NCBI GenBank assembly: GCA_015178975.1
Contig: WHVD01000235.1
Location: 39,417-103,416 of the forward strand
DNA length: 64,000 nt
Origin: Hysterangium stoloniferum
Taxonomy: Eukaryota > Basidiomycota > Agaricomycetes > Hysterangiales > Hysterangiaceae
Reading direction: 5' to 3'
A program made the position numbers and the translations under genes. Under the pieces are notes generated by a model, which worked only from the letters and a program-made list of their open reading frames with translations, searched no databases and was not told where the DNA came from. Below are positions 33,631 to 44,053 of this stretch, piece by piece; positions within the stretch are counted from its first letter, which is position 1; every line of letters starts with the position of its first letter.

Positions 33631-33800
33631 TGCTGCAGGTGCCCTAATTAGTGAGGGTGCAGAGTGCCCGAACTTTCCCAATCAGGGTGGAAAAATCCTG
33701 ATGAGGATGCATGTGAGTGTGTGACTAAGCTGAGGGCGCATTAGCACCCAAAGTCTTTATTAGTCAGTGTGGAAGCAAATTCAGAGGCTTTTTGGAATTC

Positions 33801-34140
33801 ATGGGAGTATTTCTGCCATCATGGGAGTATTTCTGCCATCATGGGAGTATTTCTGCCATCATGGGAGTATTTCTGCCATCATGGGAGTATTTCTGCCATC
33901 ATGGGAGTATTTCTGCCATCATGGGAGTATTTCTGCCATCATGGGAGTATTTCTGCCATCATGGGAGTATTTCTGCCATCATGGGAGTATTTCTGCCATC
34001 ATGGGAGTATTTCTGCCATCATGGGAGTATTTCTGCCATCATGGGAGTATTTCTGCCATCATGGGAGTATTTCTGCCATCATGGGAGTATTTCTGCCATC
34101 ATGGGAGTATTTCTGCCATCATGGGAGTATTTCTGCCATC
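33801..34140 (+). repeat. 20-bp minisatellite, 17 perfect copies
   Basis: ATGGGAGTATTTCTGCCATC repeats 17 times without a single difference. Because 20 is not a multiple of 3, each frame reads the same cyclic 20-residue peptide, and all three plus-strand frames are open. The perfect identity implies recent expansion or homogenisation. I do not consider the open frames to be genes. Confidence 0.97.
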
Positions 34141-34400
34141 ATGGGAGTATTTTTGGCACTGTAGGAGTATTTTGTGACAGGTGCAGAAGTATTTTGTAAT
34201 GCATGGAGGTATTTTTAAACATGTGGGAGTACTTTTTCATATGCCTGGGGGTATTTTGTTATGCCGTGAGAGTATTGTTAGATGTGGGGGAGCATTTTTG
34301 GCAACATGTGGGAGTATTTTGTGGTGCTGCAGGAGTATTTGTTGCATGCAGGGGAGCATTTCCCACACCCCTCAACAACACATTTTTCACAGCCCTGCCA
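34141..34400 (+). repeat. Degenerate continuation of the minisatellite
   Basis: Diverged units keep the GGAGTATTT core at spacings of about 22-30 bp (for example near 34163, 34227, 34309 and 34330). They appear to be older units from which the perfect block arose, followed by a different short repeat with a TTCCCACACCCCT-like core near 34360-34460. Confidence 0.7.
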
Positions 34401-34464
34401 GATGAATTTCCCATGCCCCTCATAGACACTGTTCCCACAGCTCTGCTGGAAGAATTTCCCACAC

Positions 34465-35094
34465 TGTTAAGGGTGTGTACATGGAGGGTTTCTGGAGAAA
34501 CCTGGGAAATCCAGTAGGACTTGGCTTCAGCTTATAGGCTGTGCCCTCACGAGATTGTGTTGTCCAATTTCAAATGGGCAGATGGAAATCCCAGGGAGTC
34601 CAGGCAGAGTTTGTGGGTCGAGGGGTTGTGGGTCTAGAGGTTGTGGATCAAGAGGTTGTGGATCAAGAGGTTGGGGAGTTGAGATAAATAAGTTGGAGGT
34701 TGAGAGATAGATGCGCCGGAGCCCATGGGCTCCAACTAGCAAGAGCGGTGTAATTCAAGGAGGAGTTTAGAGCAAAAAATGTACTAGATTACTGGGGAGG
34801 ATCTAAGCTGATTTTCTGACTGGATTTTATGTACAACATCTGCCAGACTATGTATGTATATAGACTGTGGAATGAATAACATACCAAATCCAGTAATAAT
34901 GAAAATGAAACTAGCAAACATAAGTAAACACCAAATTTGGTGTTAGGAATGGAATGGGACGGAGCAGAGTCCAAATTGTGACAGGTCATAAACCATAATG
35001 GGAAATGGAGTGGGAGTGGAGTCTGAATCATGACAGGTCATTTGACTAAAACAGGAAAGGGGCTCAGTTAGTGTGAAGAGTGGTGGAAGTTCTA
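34465..35094 (-). repeat. Truncated LTR, family A
   Basis: Minus-orientation copy starting TGTTAAGGGTGTGTAC. It contains CTTGGCTTCAGCTTATAGGC, a tandem GGTTGTGGATCAAGA tract near 34640, and the AATTTGGTGTTAGGAATGG block. It stops about 190 bp short of the full LTR, at about 35094. Confidence 0.8.
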
Positions 35095-35394
35095 ACTGTT
35101 CTACATATGAAGAATATTGACCGTTTAGGTACAACACGACGATGTATTGACTATCTAAGTCTAATACAGACCAAACACATATTGACTGTTTAGTTCAATA
35201 CGGTCGAGTGAATTAGCTATCTAAAGTAGAATAGAGAGCTAAAATGAATAAAGGAGAATTGACTGCTTGAGTGTTGAAGAGAATGATGAGAGAGTCAAAT
35301 AACAGAGTAGTGCAGATGTAGTCCACATGGATTGAGATAATGGTTTGAGTTTCAACTGAAACAGTCAGTGTTGCTATCCCTGAACAGAAATGAC
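35095..35394. other. Probable eroded copia integrase
   Basis: The stretch lies directly upstream of the recognisable copia sequence and has no intact motif. By position it should hold the integrase C-terminal part. TTGACTGTTTAGTTCAATAC-like short repeats occur near 35120-35210. Confidence 0.25.
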
Positions 35395-38160
35395 AGAAAT
35401 TGGACTCACGTTCTAGAATGGGATATATGGTTGGATACAAACCATATTCCACCAGTTACTTGGTATGGTATCCTGGGTCTAGACATATTGAAAAGGTGCA
35501 GGATGCAATATTCCATGAAAATGCAATGACATTGCCATCACTGGTCCTGTATGGAGACAAAGGGCAATTTAGGAATATTGCAGATATAAAAGAAAATAAT
35601 GAACCTCAATTAAAGGTGATGCCAAATGAGCCACAGCCTAGGCTCATGATATGAATTCCTCCACATCCAAGACCTACTGATGAAAAAGGAAAAGAAATCA
35701 GTAAATCATCGGACCAGTCACAGCTAGTTTTGAACGTACCTGATATCCTGTGTGGAATGTCACAATCTGGACATATAAGAGAAATAGCTGGAAGTACAAT
35801 ATTAGCAGATGAGGAGGAATATGGACACAATGATGGACGTATTATGTATTCTGCCATAGGAAGCAATCAGACGATCTAAGAGGCACTTAATATGCCAGGA
35901 GAAGAAGGAGTTGCCTGGGAGAAGGCACAACAAATGGAATGGCAGAATATGTTGGATCACAAAGTGTTTGGATCACCCGAAGAACCACCACCTGGAACAC
36001 GAATTTTGAAGACAGGAACTGTATGTCGTTGAATGTACAAAAATGGTGAACTGGTAAAGCAAAAAGTTTGGATCATCATCAAGGGCTTTAGTGTTACGAC
36101 TGTGTCGCAACCCTATCGGTCCCCGAGGTTATTGCCACTTATCAATGATTCAAGTTACTATTCAAGTCACCACATTGGAAACCATTGGCCTTCAAAGCTG
36201 ACGTATGCTTTCATGATGATCAAACTCCATTTACGCCCACGTCAAATACTCATATTGTCTGGTTAAACTTTTGATAAGTCCCTTTTATTATGTTGATCCG
36301 TTCTATCCTATGTTTCACATATGTCTATCTATATTTGTAGTCCTCGAACTATTTCCTTTTACCGCACTCCCACTCTCGGTTATCATCAGCCTCTGAACTA
36401 ATCATAAAATTCCCGTTCCTAGTCAAGCTTATTGTTAATACCATTTTCCACCTTTCTCCCCGTTAGTATTTTCTAGACACCTGTTACTTGTATATGAACC
36501 TATTGTAGTTGTAGTTACTAGGAAATCAGAATATCGACTCAGAATACCCTCATACATCTGTAACAGTCTCATACTAAGAATCCCCTCATCCGCCTTCGCG
36601 TGCACTCACCCACTCCCAGCCCCGACCCCTTGGCCCAACACATGACTTGTCCTTCGGTCCCAATCGGTATCTCACCGAAAGAAATTCTTTAGGATTAGTC
36701 TTCACCCGTCCAAATTTTAAGGACACCCTATGGATATTTGCGAGGGCGCAGCACATAAGCTGAAGCCAAGTCCTTCCGATCGGTCCCTGTCGGCCACCGA
36801 CATTAGTCAGTTTTCAGTTCTTAACATTTAGTCAGATTCCCAGTCTACACTTCAATGAGATGTATGCACCAGTTATGAAGTGGGAAACATTCTGAATTTT
36901 ACTAGCACTGGGTGGAATAACGAATTCAGCCATCTGACAATTCGATGTAAAATTGGCATACTTACATGGGACAATGAAGGAGAAAGTTTGGGTTCAGCAG
37001 CCAGAAGGATTTGAAGAACCCGGAAAGGAGCACCTAGCATTGCTGTTATTGAATGCCCTGTATGGCACAAAACAAGGAGGCAATGAGTGGAGAAAATGTT
37101 ATATGATTTTGTGGTTAAAGAACTTACCTGGTACTGTTCTGACTTTGACAGTGCTGCATTCTTTAAGACATGGGATGACGGAAGTTGGGCCGTGGTTGCT
37201 TTTTGGGTGGATCATGCAATGGCTATAGGTGATGAAGAACAACTCTTAGAACTCGAAAAGGCATTTAGCAAACAATTTGGGATTTTGAGCAAAGGAGATG
37301 CTCACTGGATTTTGGGAACAAGCATTCGTCAAAACACTGATTCGAAGTCAGTATTCATATCGCAAAAGGAATATATTGAAAACATTGCGAGGAAATTCAA
37401 CATACTCAACTCCAAACCAGTCTGGTCTCTTATCCCACTTGGAATTGATTTCCAATCCATTATGTGACCTGAAACTAAAGAAGAATGTGATGAAATAGAG
37501 AAACTCCCATATCACAAAATCATAGGTAGCTTAATGTTTGCTGCCACAGTATCATGACCAGATATTGCATATTCTGTTAACAAATTATCGAATATTCATC
37601 AAACCCAGTGAAAGAACATTGGAACTTAGCGAAACAAGTCCTCCAATACTTATATACCACCCGAGATCGCAATCTTCATTTGGGAGGAGGAGCGCTTTGT
37701 TTACATGTGTACTTGGATGTAGATTTCGCTGGTGATACAGAGGACAGAAAGTCAACTGGAGGATTCATCATATTTTTAGGATTGGGGGCTGTATCTTGGT
37801 CTTCAAGGAAACAGTCGATGGTAGCCCTGTCTTCAATGGAAGCTGAATACATCACTTTATCTGAGGCAGCATGCGAAGTTATGTGGATGAGACATTTTTT
37901 GGAGGAATTGGATAGTATTTATGAAGAACCGACAGTGATTTTCGAGGACAATCAAGGGACGATTGTGTTTGCTCATAATTGACACGCTCTATGAAGAATG
38001 AAACATATTGAAGTCAAATATCATTTTATTCAACACTTAATGGAGAATAGGATGATCCAACTTATCTATTGACACACAAAGGAAATGATTGCAGATATTT
38101 TGACAAAATCACTACCATCGTCGACTCGTTCTTATTATACATGCTGTTGGGACTTCAACA
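35395..38160 (+). pseudogene. Ty1/copia pol remnant, split by a solo LTR
   Basis: Reading the plus strand gives a post-integrase segment (RMGYMVGY, DAIFHENAM), then the RT start (VWIIIKGFS), the solo LTR, and then the same codons again as SQIPSLHFNEMYAPVMKWE, QFDVKLAYLHG, PEGFEEPGKE and LLNALYGTKQ. RNase H follows: DVDFAGDTEDRKSTGGFI, ALSSMEAEYITLSEAA, EDNQGTIV, and KEMIADILTKSLP at the end. This order is diagnostic of Ty1/copia. In-frame TGA codons interrupt it at 36030, 36893, 36935, 37465, 37555, 37980, 37992 and 38070, and there are frame changes near 37100-37200. Gag and most of integrase are missing. Confidence 0.9.
36092..36826 (+). repeat. Solo LTR, family B, with target duplication TTTAG
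   Basis: The 735-bp insert starts TGTTACGACTGTGTCG, ends CAGTTCTTAACA, and is flanked by TTTAG at 36087-36091 and 36827-36831. Removing the insert and one TTTAG restores the copia reading KGFSQIP across the junction. Other copies are at 47675 and 62041. Confidence 0.95.
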
Positions 38161-38185
38161 CTCAAGGAGGAGTATTGATAATGAG

Positions 38186-38384
38186 TGTTGAAGGTATAGG
38201 CACCGGAACGAGTGGAGCCGTGAATATGGTACAATAGGTGGTGTGGCCTAGATGTGGTTTATGATGTATCGATCCACTTAGTGGATAAACTCTATCCACC
38301 TGTATGATGATATATATATACGAGAATTAGCATAAAGAATAATAACAAACAACTATTCTCACTCGCTAATCTTCAATTCCAACA
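38186..38384 (+). repeat. 3' LTR of the copia element
   Basis: A purine tract AAGGAGGAG at 38164-38172 lies just downstream of the pol end, followed closely by TGTTGAAGG. The right end is CAATTCCAACA. A strong TATA sequence, TATATATATA, lies near 38311. The exact left edge could be 38176 (TGATAATGAG), so the start is approximate. No 5' partner is visible in the window. Confidence 0.65.
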
Positions 38385-39010
38385 AATAAATCCTAACACT
38401 TTGCAGTAAATGTGTGTTACCAAATCAACTATTTTTATTTAATATAGTGGATAATGTCACAATGCATAACTTCATAATGCATAGGGTTGGCCTAAGCTGC
38501 CCACTCATATGCAAAGATATCATAACGCACTCATGTACCCAGTTCCCGATCGTATACATTATTATTAGCTACTGTATTTACTTTCACGGAGACTAAACGG
38601 CAGGAGTGAAAAGGTGGACAATATCGCTCTTATTGTTGACGCAAGGGGGGGTATACCCCGGTACACGATGGACGTGAACAATAAGCGTTGGTAGTCCTAA
38701 GCTACTGTACAGAACTATGTATCTTAGGGCGAAATATGCTAGGATCTACAAGTGTCATCCTGTTGACATTATTCCCGAACGGCCAAAATTTCAACACTTA
38801 AGTGATCTCGGCGCACCGCTCCCAATATATTGAAAATTCAGCGCAAAATGAAAACCCGTTACTATTATTATGGCAATAGGGTGACTTCTGTCATGAGTGC
38901 ATTGCGGGAGATTCATACGGAAGGTCAGTACGGGGATCCATAGTCCCGGTCGCTAGACGTGAGTTAATCTGTGACTACACGTGACAGCCGCCACCTCGAT
39001 CGGGGTTGTC

Positions 39011-39743
39011 TTTTTTTTTTTTTTTTTTTTTTTGTTATATTTGTATCCCGCTTCAAGCAACAATGGCTAACTGCGGCTAGGGGGTGGAAAGGCCCCCAGA
39101 GAAACTATGCTACGGTGGTAAGACGTTCCGAGTGAGCTTCGTGGCTACGATGGATTTTAGAGGGCTCGAGTCAGGGTGGGGACGGTGAAAGTCGGCGTAC
39201 GGAGTTAGATGTAGCTAGAAAGAGAAAAAGAGAAAGAAGACCAAGAAAGGGATATGTACATTGGCCATGGCGTTCAGGGACGATCTGTTGTGGAGGGATT
39301 GTGGGAGAGGTGTGGGGCGAGCGGGGGAGTCGGCGTCGCGACGGAGCCAGGTGGCTCTAAGGAGGTTCGTAAGGGCGTGGTGCAAAGGCAGAGGTTTGGC
39401 AGATAAATTTTGCAACTGCTCTGAGCCCAGACTTTGTACCCAGCAGAAAGGCCAGGTCAAGACCGCGCGAGACCTTTCGTAGGGGCCCACGCCAGTCTTC
39501 GTAAAGGGGGCAACTCGTTAAGATGTGGTCGCGCGTTTGGAGGGGTGCATACCCACAGGGGCATGCAGTGGGCAGATTGGGGAGGAAGCGGTTGTAGTAT
39601 TCCCCAAAGAAGCCGTGTCCAAAGATTGCCTGAATGAGGCGAGTGTGCTGTGCACGGGAACCAGTGAAGCTTTTGTGGATGGCAGCGAGTTTGAGCGAGG
39701 GCGGTTTGGTGAGGACCCTTACTTGATCACCTTGCATTACCAC
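39011..39743 (-). mobile_element. 5'-truncated LINE (non-LTR retrotransposon) end
   Basis: The minus-strand ORF 39743-39357 encodes a typical C-terminal end of fungal LINE polyproteins: GHGFFGEYYNRFLP, then CPCGYAPLQTRDHILTSCPLYEDW and LLGTKSGLRAV. The CPCG...H...C pattern is a zinc-binding motif after the RNase H region. Downstream on that strand (toward lower coordinates) a plus-strand T tract of 23 bases at 39011-39033 is the poly(A) tail. Everything upstream of this 128-residue end is missing, the usual result of aborted target-primed reverse transcription. No target duplication was recognised. Confidence 0.8.
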
Positions 39744-39746
39744 TTA

Positions 39747-42078
39747 ATGCCGAAGAACACATTACCCACGACATCGTCTCATAATTTCCGCCCAAAAACA
39801 CCACCGTCGGGTCCTACCTCGGATCCTACCAAGTTGGGTGCCACTCCTATTCTAAAGAAGGATTCAACATCACAGATATATTCTTCCACGCACCGAGCGA
39901 GAGATGAAAGGATCACCGCGATGTCCAGGGAAATATCTGGGCGAATTGTCGGTCCCGTCAAAGTAGACCATTTCTTGAATCAATACCTCCCTAAAGCTCC
40001 CAATCCCTGTCCCAAAATTACTGCCGAAACACAGGCAAAACACAAATCTTTCAGCGAATCCAGTTCCGAGTTTGCCATGTACAAGCCCTGGGTACGTAAT
40101 TTTGTACTTCCCTTGGATTCCATGCAATTTATTTAGGATATAGATTAATTTCATGTCACCATTTTGTCCCAACCTTGATCTCGTGGACGCTCACGACACA
40201 CCTGCGGTGGACTTCGGAGGGAAACAAGTCAAGCCAGATATACAAATATTTTCTGCCAATTCCAAGCGATCTGGCCTATCGGATATGACACAGACAGAAA
40301 TGACTGTTGAGTTTAAAAAAGCCGTTTGGGACGACGCGTTCAGTGACGATGGTTCCTTGGAGTGTATTTCCAAAGTTGCGCTTGATACGCTGGGTCAGAT
40401 TACACTATATGCGACGGCACACCAAGCTGCACAGTTCCGGACACATGTCTTCCTTGTCCTTGTTTTCCCGAATTATGCTAGATTCATGCGCTGGGATAGG
40501 AGTGGCGCTATCGTGACGGAAAAAGTCCGTCTCTCAAATCCTTCTCATGTCGAGTTCTTCTGGCGGTTTAATCACGCGAGCCCTGCTGCACGTGGTGTCG
40601 ATACTACCGCCAGAGAATTTCCACACAACCACCCTGCCGCGGCAAAGGCCAAAAGGTCCCTCAATCTCGAAGACCATGACCGACTGTTTCATGTTCAACT
40701 TGATACAAGAGGCCACACTTACGTATTTTATTGTCCCACCTACATGGCTGTAGGATCCCCCCTCGGCCGCTCGACTCGTGTCTTCAAGGCCTACTGTGTC
40801 GAAACTGGGAAGCTGGTACTTCTCAAGGACACATGGAGGATCGTTTCCGCCACGCAAAGCCCCGAACACAAGATATATGAGCAGCTGAAGAAACATGGGG
40901 TCAGGAATATCTGCACGTGCAAGGAGGGATGTGATGTTTTACAGCAGTGTACCAAGACGCAGGATTCATCAATGGTAAAACGTCCTTCACCATTCAGGCG
41001 ATTGCAGCACTATCGACTCGTTTTGAACGAAATAGGAAGGTCTCTAAGCGATTTTAGGGATACAAAGGAGATGGTGACTGCAGTAAGAGATGCCACCGTA
41101 GGTACGTATATCAGTCTCTTAACAGAATTGGCGTTGATTCCCTTTCAACAGCCCATGGGGACGCTTATGACAAGGCTGAAATTCTTCACCGAGATATCAG
41201 CTCAGGCAATATTCTCATCACTGCCACAGGTGGTGGATTGTTAATTGACTGGGATCTCTGCAAAATGCTTAAACATATACATCAAGGACAAGCGCACACT
41301 GAAAAGACTGCGAGTACCTCCCCTACTATCCGAACCCTATTGGTAATTCTTCTAAATTTTTGTTTGGCGTTTTGTGATTCCCTTCCTCTGTATCTGTCAT
41401 GGACAGGGTACCTGGCAATTCATGGCTGCTCGTTTACTGGTGGTTCCCGCCCCCGGGCAGCAACCAGCGATCCCCGACCGTGCCGATGATTTGGAATCCT
41501 TCTTCTACGTCCTCGTCTGGATTGGTTTGAGATATACTAAGCACGGCTTTTTCAAGAGTGCGCTCACTGACATGCTCCATGCCGCTTTTGACCATCATTA
41601 TCTGGATCCTGACGGAGCTGCGAAAGGAGGAGATAGGAAGAAAGTCGAAGTGTGCTTCTCCGACCCCTTCCAAGTTTCTCGTTTATTCAATGTCCCGTTG
41701 AAGGAGATGATCGAAACATTGGCCATCACGTTTGCAGTACGATATGAAAAAGCGCCGAAAGCAAGAGACATTGTTCAATATAGGCAACTCTTCGAGAGGG
41801 AAGGGTCATCGGACGTCAAATCTGTGGCCCTTGGTAAACCAGCAGATGATGACGCAATTTTTTCTGCTCTACTTGCGGGCAAGTACTTGGAGAGACTAGC
41901 TGCCTTGAAGCGCTCAGACTGGATGGAATCGGAATTGACGACGGCGTTACAAAACAGTGGTTGGAGTGAGCATGGTGACCGCGTTCAGCGTGATCTATCA
42001 ACTCCCCCTCCCACACAGCCTATGGTTCCGAAGACTGAGGGTGGCGCTGATCCGATCTCAGATGACCCATTTCGCTAG
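39747..42078 (+). CDS. FunK1-type fungal protein kinase, apparently intact
   Basis: Four exons, 39747-40091, 40144-41101, 41152-41309 and 41407-42078, join in frame to 710 residues, a usual FunK1 length. Visible features are RWDRSGAIVTE and EFFWRF (conserved N-terminal FunK1 region, about 232-255), a Gly-rich GSPLGRSTRV near 320, Lys343 in KLVLLKDTWR, the catalytic loop HRDISSGN at 447-454, DWD at 467-469 in place of DFG, and GTWQFM at 488-493. FunK1 kinases are expanded in mushroom-forming fungi; their substrates are largely unknown. The third intron begins GCGAGT, where the pseudogene copy has GTGAGT, so it needs GC-AG splicing. The alternative GT donor at 41371 would add residues before GTWQFM. 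A LINE end abuts the start codon, so the native promoter may be lost. Confidence 0.85.
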
Positions 42079-42383
42079 CGATGCAAGATACCTGCATACC
42101 CTTATGAAACTCAATCGTAAATCTCAGTATTTTGTGGAACCCATTCCCTGCTGTAATATGACCGCGAGTATGTCAGTTTGAACATTGTTGAACTACAGCC
42201 TGCCACAGGGTTACTGGCCCTTTTCACAAAAACTTCCTATTACATAAAAAAGCTAATCTAAAGGGGATTGAGGTCTGTTCGGTCCGGAGGATATTTATTA
42301 TAAGGCTCTGGCAGGGAATTGAAAATTAGACCAATGTAGTGACAAATTTATTCGGGTTTGAAAGACATAGCACGAATTGATAT

Positions 42384-42943
42384 TTAATTAATCGTTTGTT
42401 CTTGTGAAATGCCAGATCCACTGTCGCTATCCAGCAAACCCCAGCTTCCGAGTCCCGCTTCGTTCCAGAAATTCCATGCGGCAAGGCCAGTCTCCGCAAC
42501 AATTTCATCGCTACTGAGGTCATGTCGCGAGATAACTTTTAATATTAGTGATAGCAAACTGCAGTACATTTATTAGCTATCAATTCGAGAAGGCGGCAGA
42601 CGAAAGGAAATATGTACCTTCAGAAGGGGGTATCTGCCTCGGAAATGTTCAACTTCTTCAACGAATAGAGGATATTGTCCAGGTTATTCGAACGCAGGTA
42701 CACCTGGTCATAACCGCCTAGTAGCTACAAGCATGTCCCAGCGGGTTGTGTCGTGGCTGCCTCGCTCCTCGCCGTCCCATCACTCGCGAGTCCGAGTTCA
42801 TCTATAAGGACGTCGATAGTCTCCGGGCTGCCCGTTATGCCAAGACAGATACAAAGACCTGACAGGAGCGATGCAGCCAAAAAATGAGGCCGATCGAACG
42901 GAACATGCACCGGCTGCAGATTAGAACCAACTTTATCTCGCAA
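42384..42943 (-). other. Conserved ORFs of unknown function, second copy
   Basis: Minus-strand stretches 42943-42725 (SGLCICLGITGSPETIDVLI) and 42569-42384 (WNEAGLGSWGLLDSDSGSGI), with the YDQVYLRSNN piece between them, repeat the ORFs at 9694-10262. The two copies differ by scattered substitutions, and some are silent. They converge on the kinase 3' end with about 300 bp between stop codons. No family is recognised. Confidence 0.35.
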
Positions 42944-43140
42944 GTCGACGTTGATGCCTCATCCTACGTCGCGGTTGGCTGCTCAATTAAAAAAACCAGT
43001 ACACTGTGGGCAGGGAGGTTTTTATATGTTGTATGTGACGTGCAATACGAAGAGGGATGTATGAATGGATGATGAAGTCGGTCAGGCCGGTGGTGATTGA
43101 TTGTTGGGGTACCTGCGGCACAGTGTGAAGAAGGGATGGT

Positions 43141-43267
43141 CATCTCTCTGGATATATTGTTAGAGTTAAATCCTGAGCGGACAGCTTCAAGAATTTTGTC
43201 GCTATCGTGCAGATTCGATTTTTTTCCTGTTACCTGGAGAGTATATGACTGTAGTATAGTGAACTTC
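43141..43267. other. Repeat spacer without gene
   Basis: Shared with 49660-49790 in inverted orientation. No coding signal. Confidence 0.3.
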
Positions 43268-44053
43268 CTAAACTAATATCACCTGTAAACAATTGGGGAA
43301 TCTTACCTTGTAATCGCCATTCACACAAATACTGTTCATTGCACTCTTTGCGATTGATTTCCATCCATCAGCCACAAGACTGACAGTCTCATATTGAACT
43401 ACCTTTTTGATTTTTGTTTCCACTATTGTCCCGGCATGATCTAACAGTCTACCACCATAAAGTAATACACTTGATGCAGTGCTTTGCACCATCTCAAATA
43501 ATCAAAGTACCTCGGGTCCTCGAAAACTTGGGATGGAAAGTTTGCAGAGATCACACGGCACGGACTCCTTGTGCTCATACTGCATCTGCTTCATGTGGGT
43601 TTAAAGGCATGCCAATCTTTCGAATCCATGGGTAGAAGGCTTGTCTGCTTTGATATTTAGCTGATTGTGAGTCAGACAGGTTAGACATGCTCACTGTCTG
43701 TTTGGTGCTTGAACTTGCTTGACTCAGATTTGCAGAGAGTTTACCTGCGGTACCAGAGAACTGCCTTGAAACAATTGCAGCTGCAGTTGCCCCCGCTGAA
43801 CCATGGACACAAGGATTTTTGCCACCAATAATATGGGCAATCAAGGCTGTTCCCACACCCTTTGTTGCAGGCTGCTGCAATTGTTAGAATAATTAATCCC
43901 CAGTAATATCCAACACACCATCATCAAAGCATTGTCGTTTGGCTTGCAAATTTTCTGTGATAAGTGACACAATTTTTTCAGAAAGCCTTCCTGTGCGCTA
44001 TTTTGTTGATAATATAATATAATATTAGTAAAGATCCCCGATGACTCCATCAT
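43268..44053 (-). pseudogene. hAT-family transposase N-terminal fragment
   Basis: Read on the minus strand, 44053-43841 and 43880-43575 give a BED-like zinc pattern (CKPNDNALMMVC, then HIIGGKNPCV). Next comes a Ser-rich linker, and 43492-43268 gives SLVADGWKSIAKSAMNSI, which matches the DUF659-type start of hAT catalytic domains (first catalytic Asp in ADGW). The pieces overlap in different frames and the catalytic C-terminus is missing. The DUF659 part recurs at 49.4-49.66 kb with a stop. Confidence 0.65.

Larger units (their letters stand above)
38396..43140 (+). repeat. Inverted segmental duplication, copy 2 (full)
   Basis: This segment matches 9490-12485 in inverted orientation and includes the intact kinase and the ORFs beyond it. 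It also includes about 1.75 kb (about 38740-40490) that the other copy has lost. The outer part (about 42.8-43.53 kb) has a third, inverted copy at about 49.4-50.15 kb. Confidence 0.8.

Noticed and set aside
32874-33635. Target duplication around the family A LTR at 32879
   Set aside because: The flanks CACTG and TGCTG agree at only three of five positions.
33767-34199. Three overlapping long ORFs of about 131-136 codons
   Set aside because: They arise because a 20-bp repeat without stops is read in three frames. There is no codon bias or domain.
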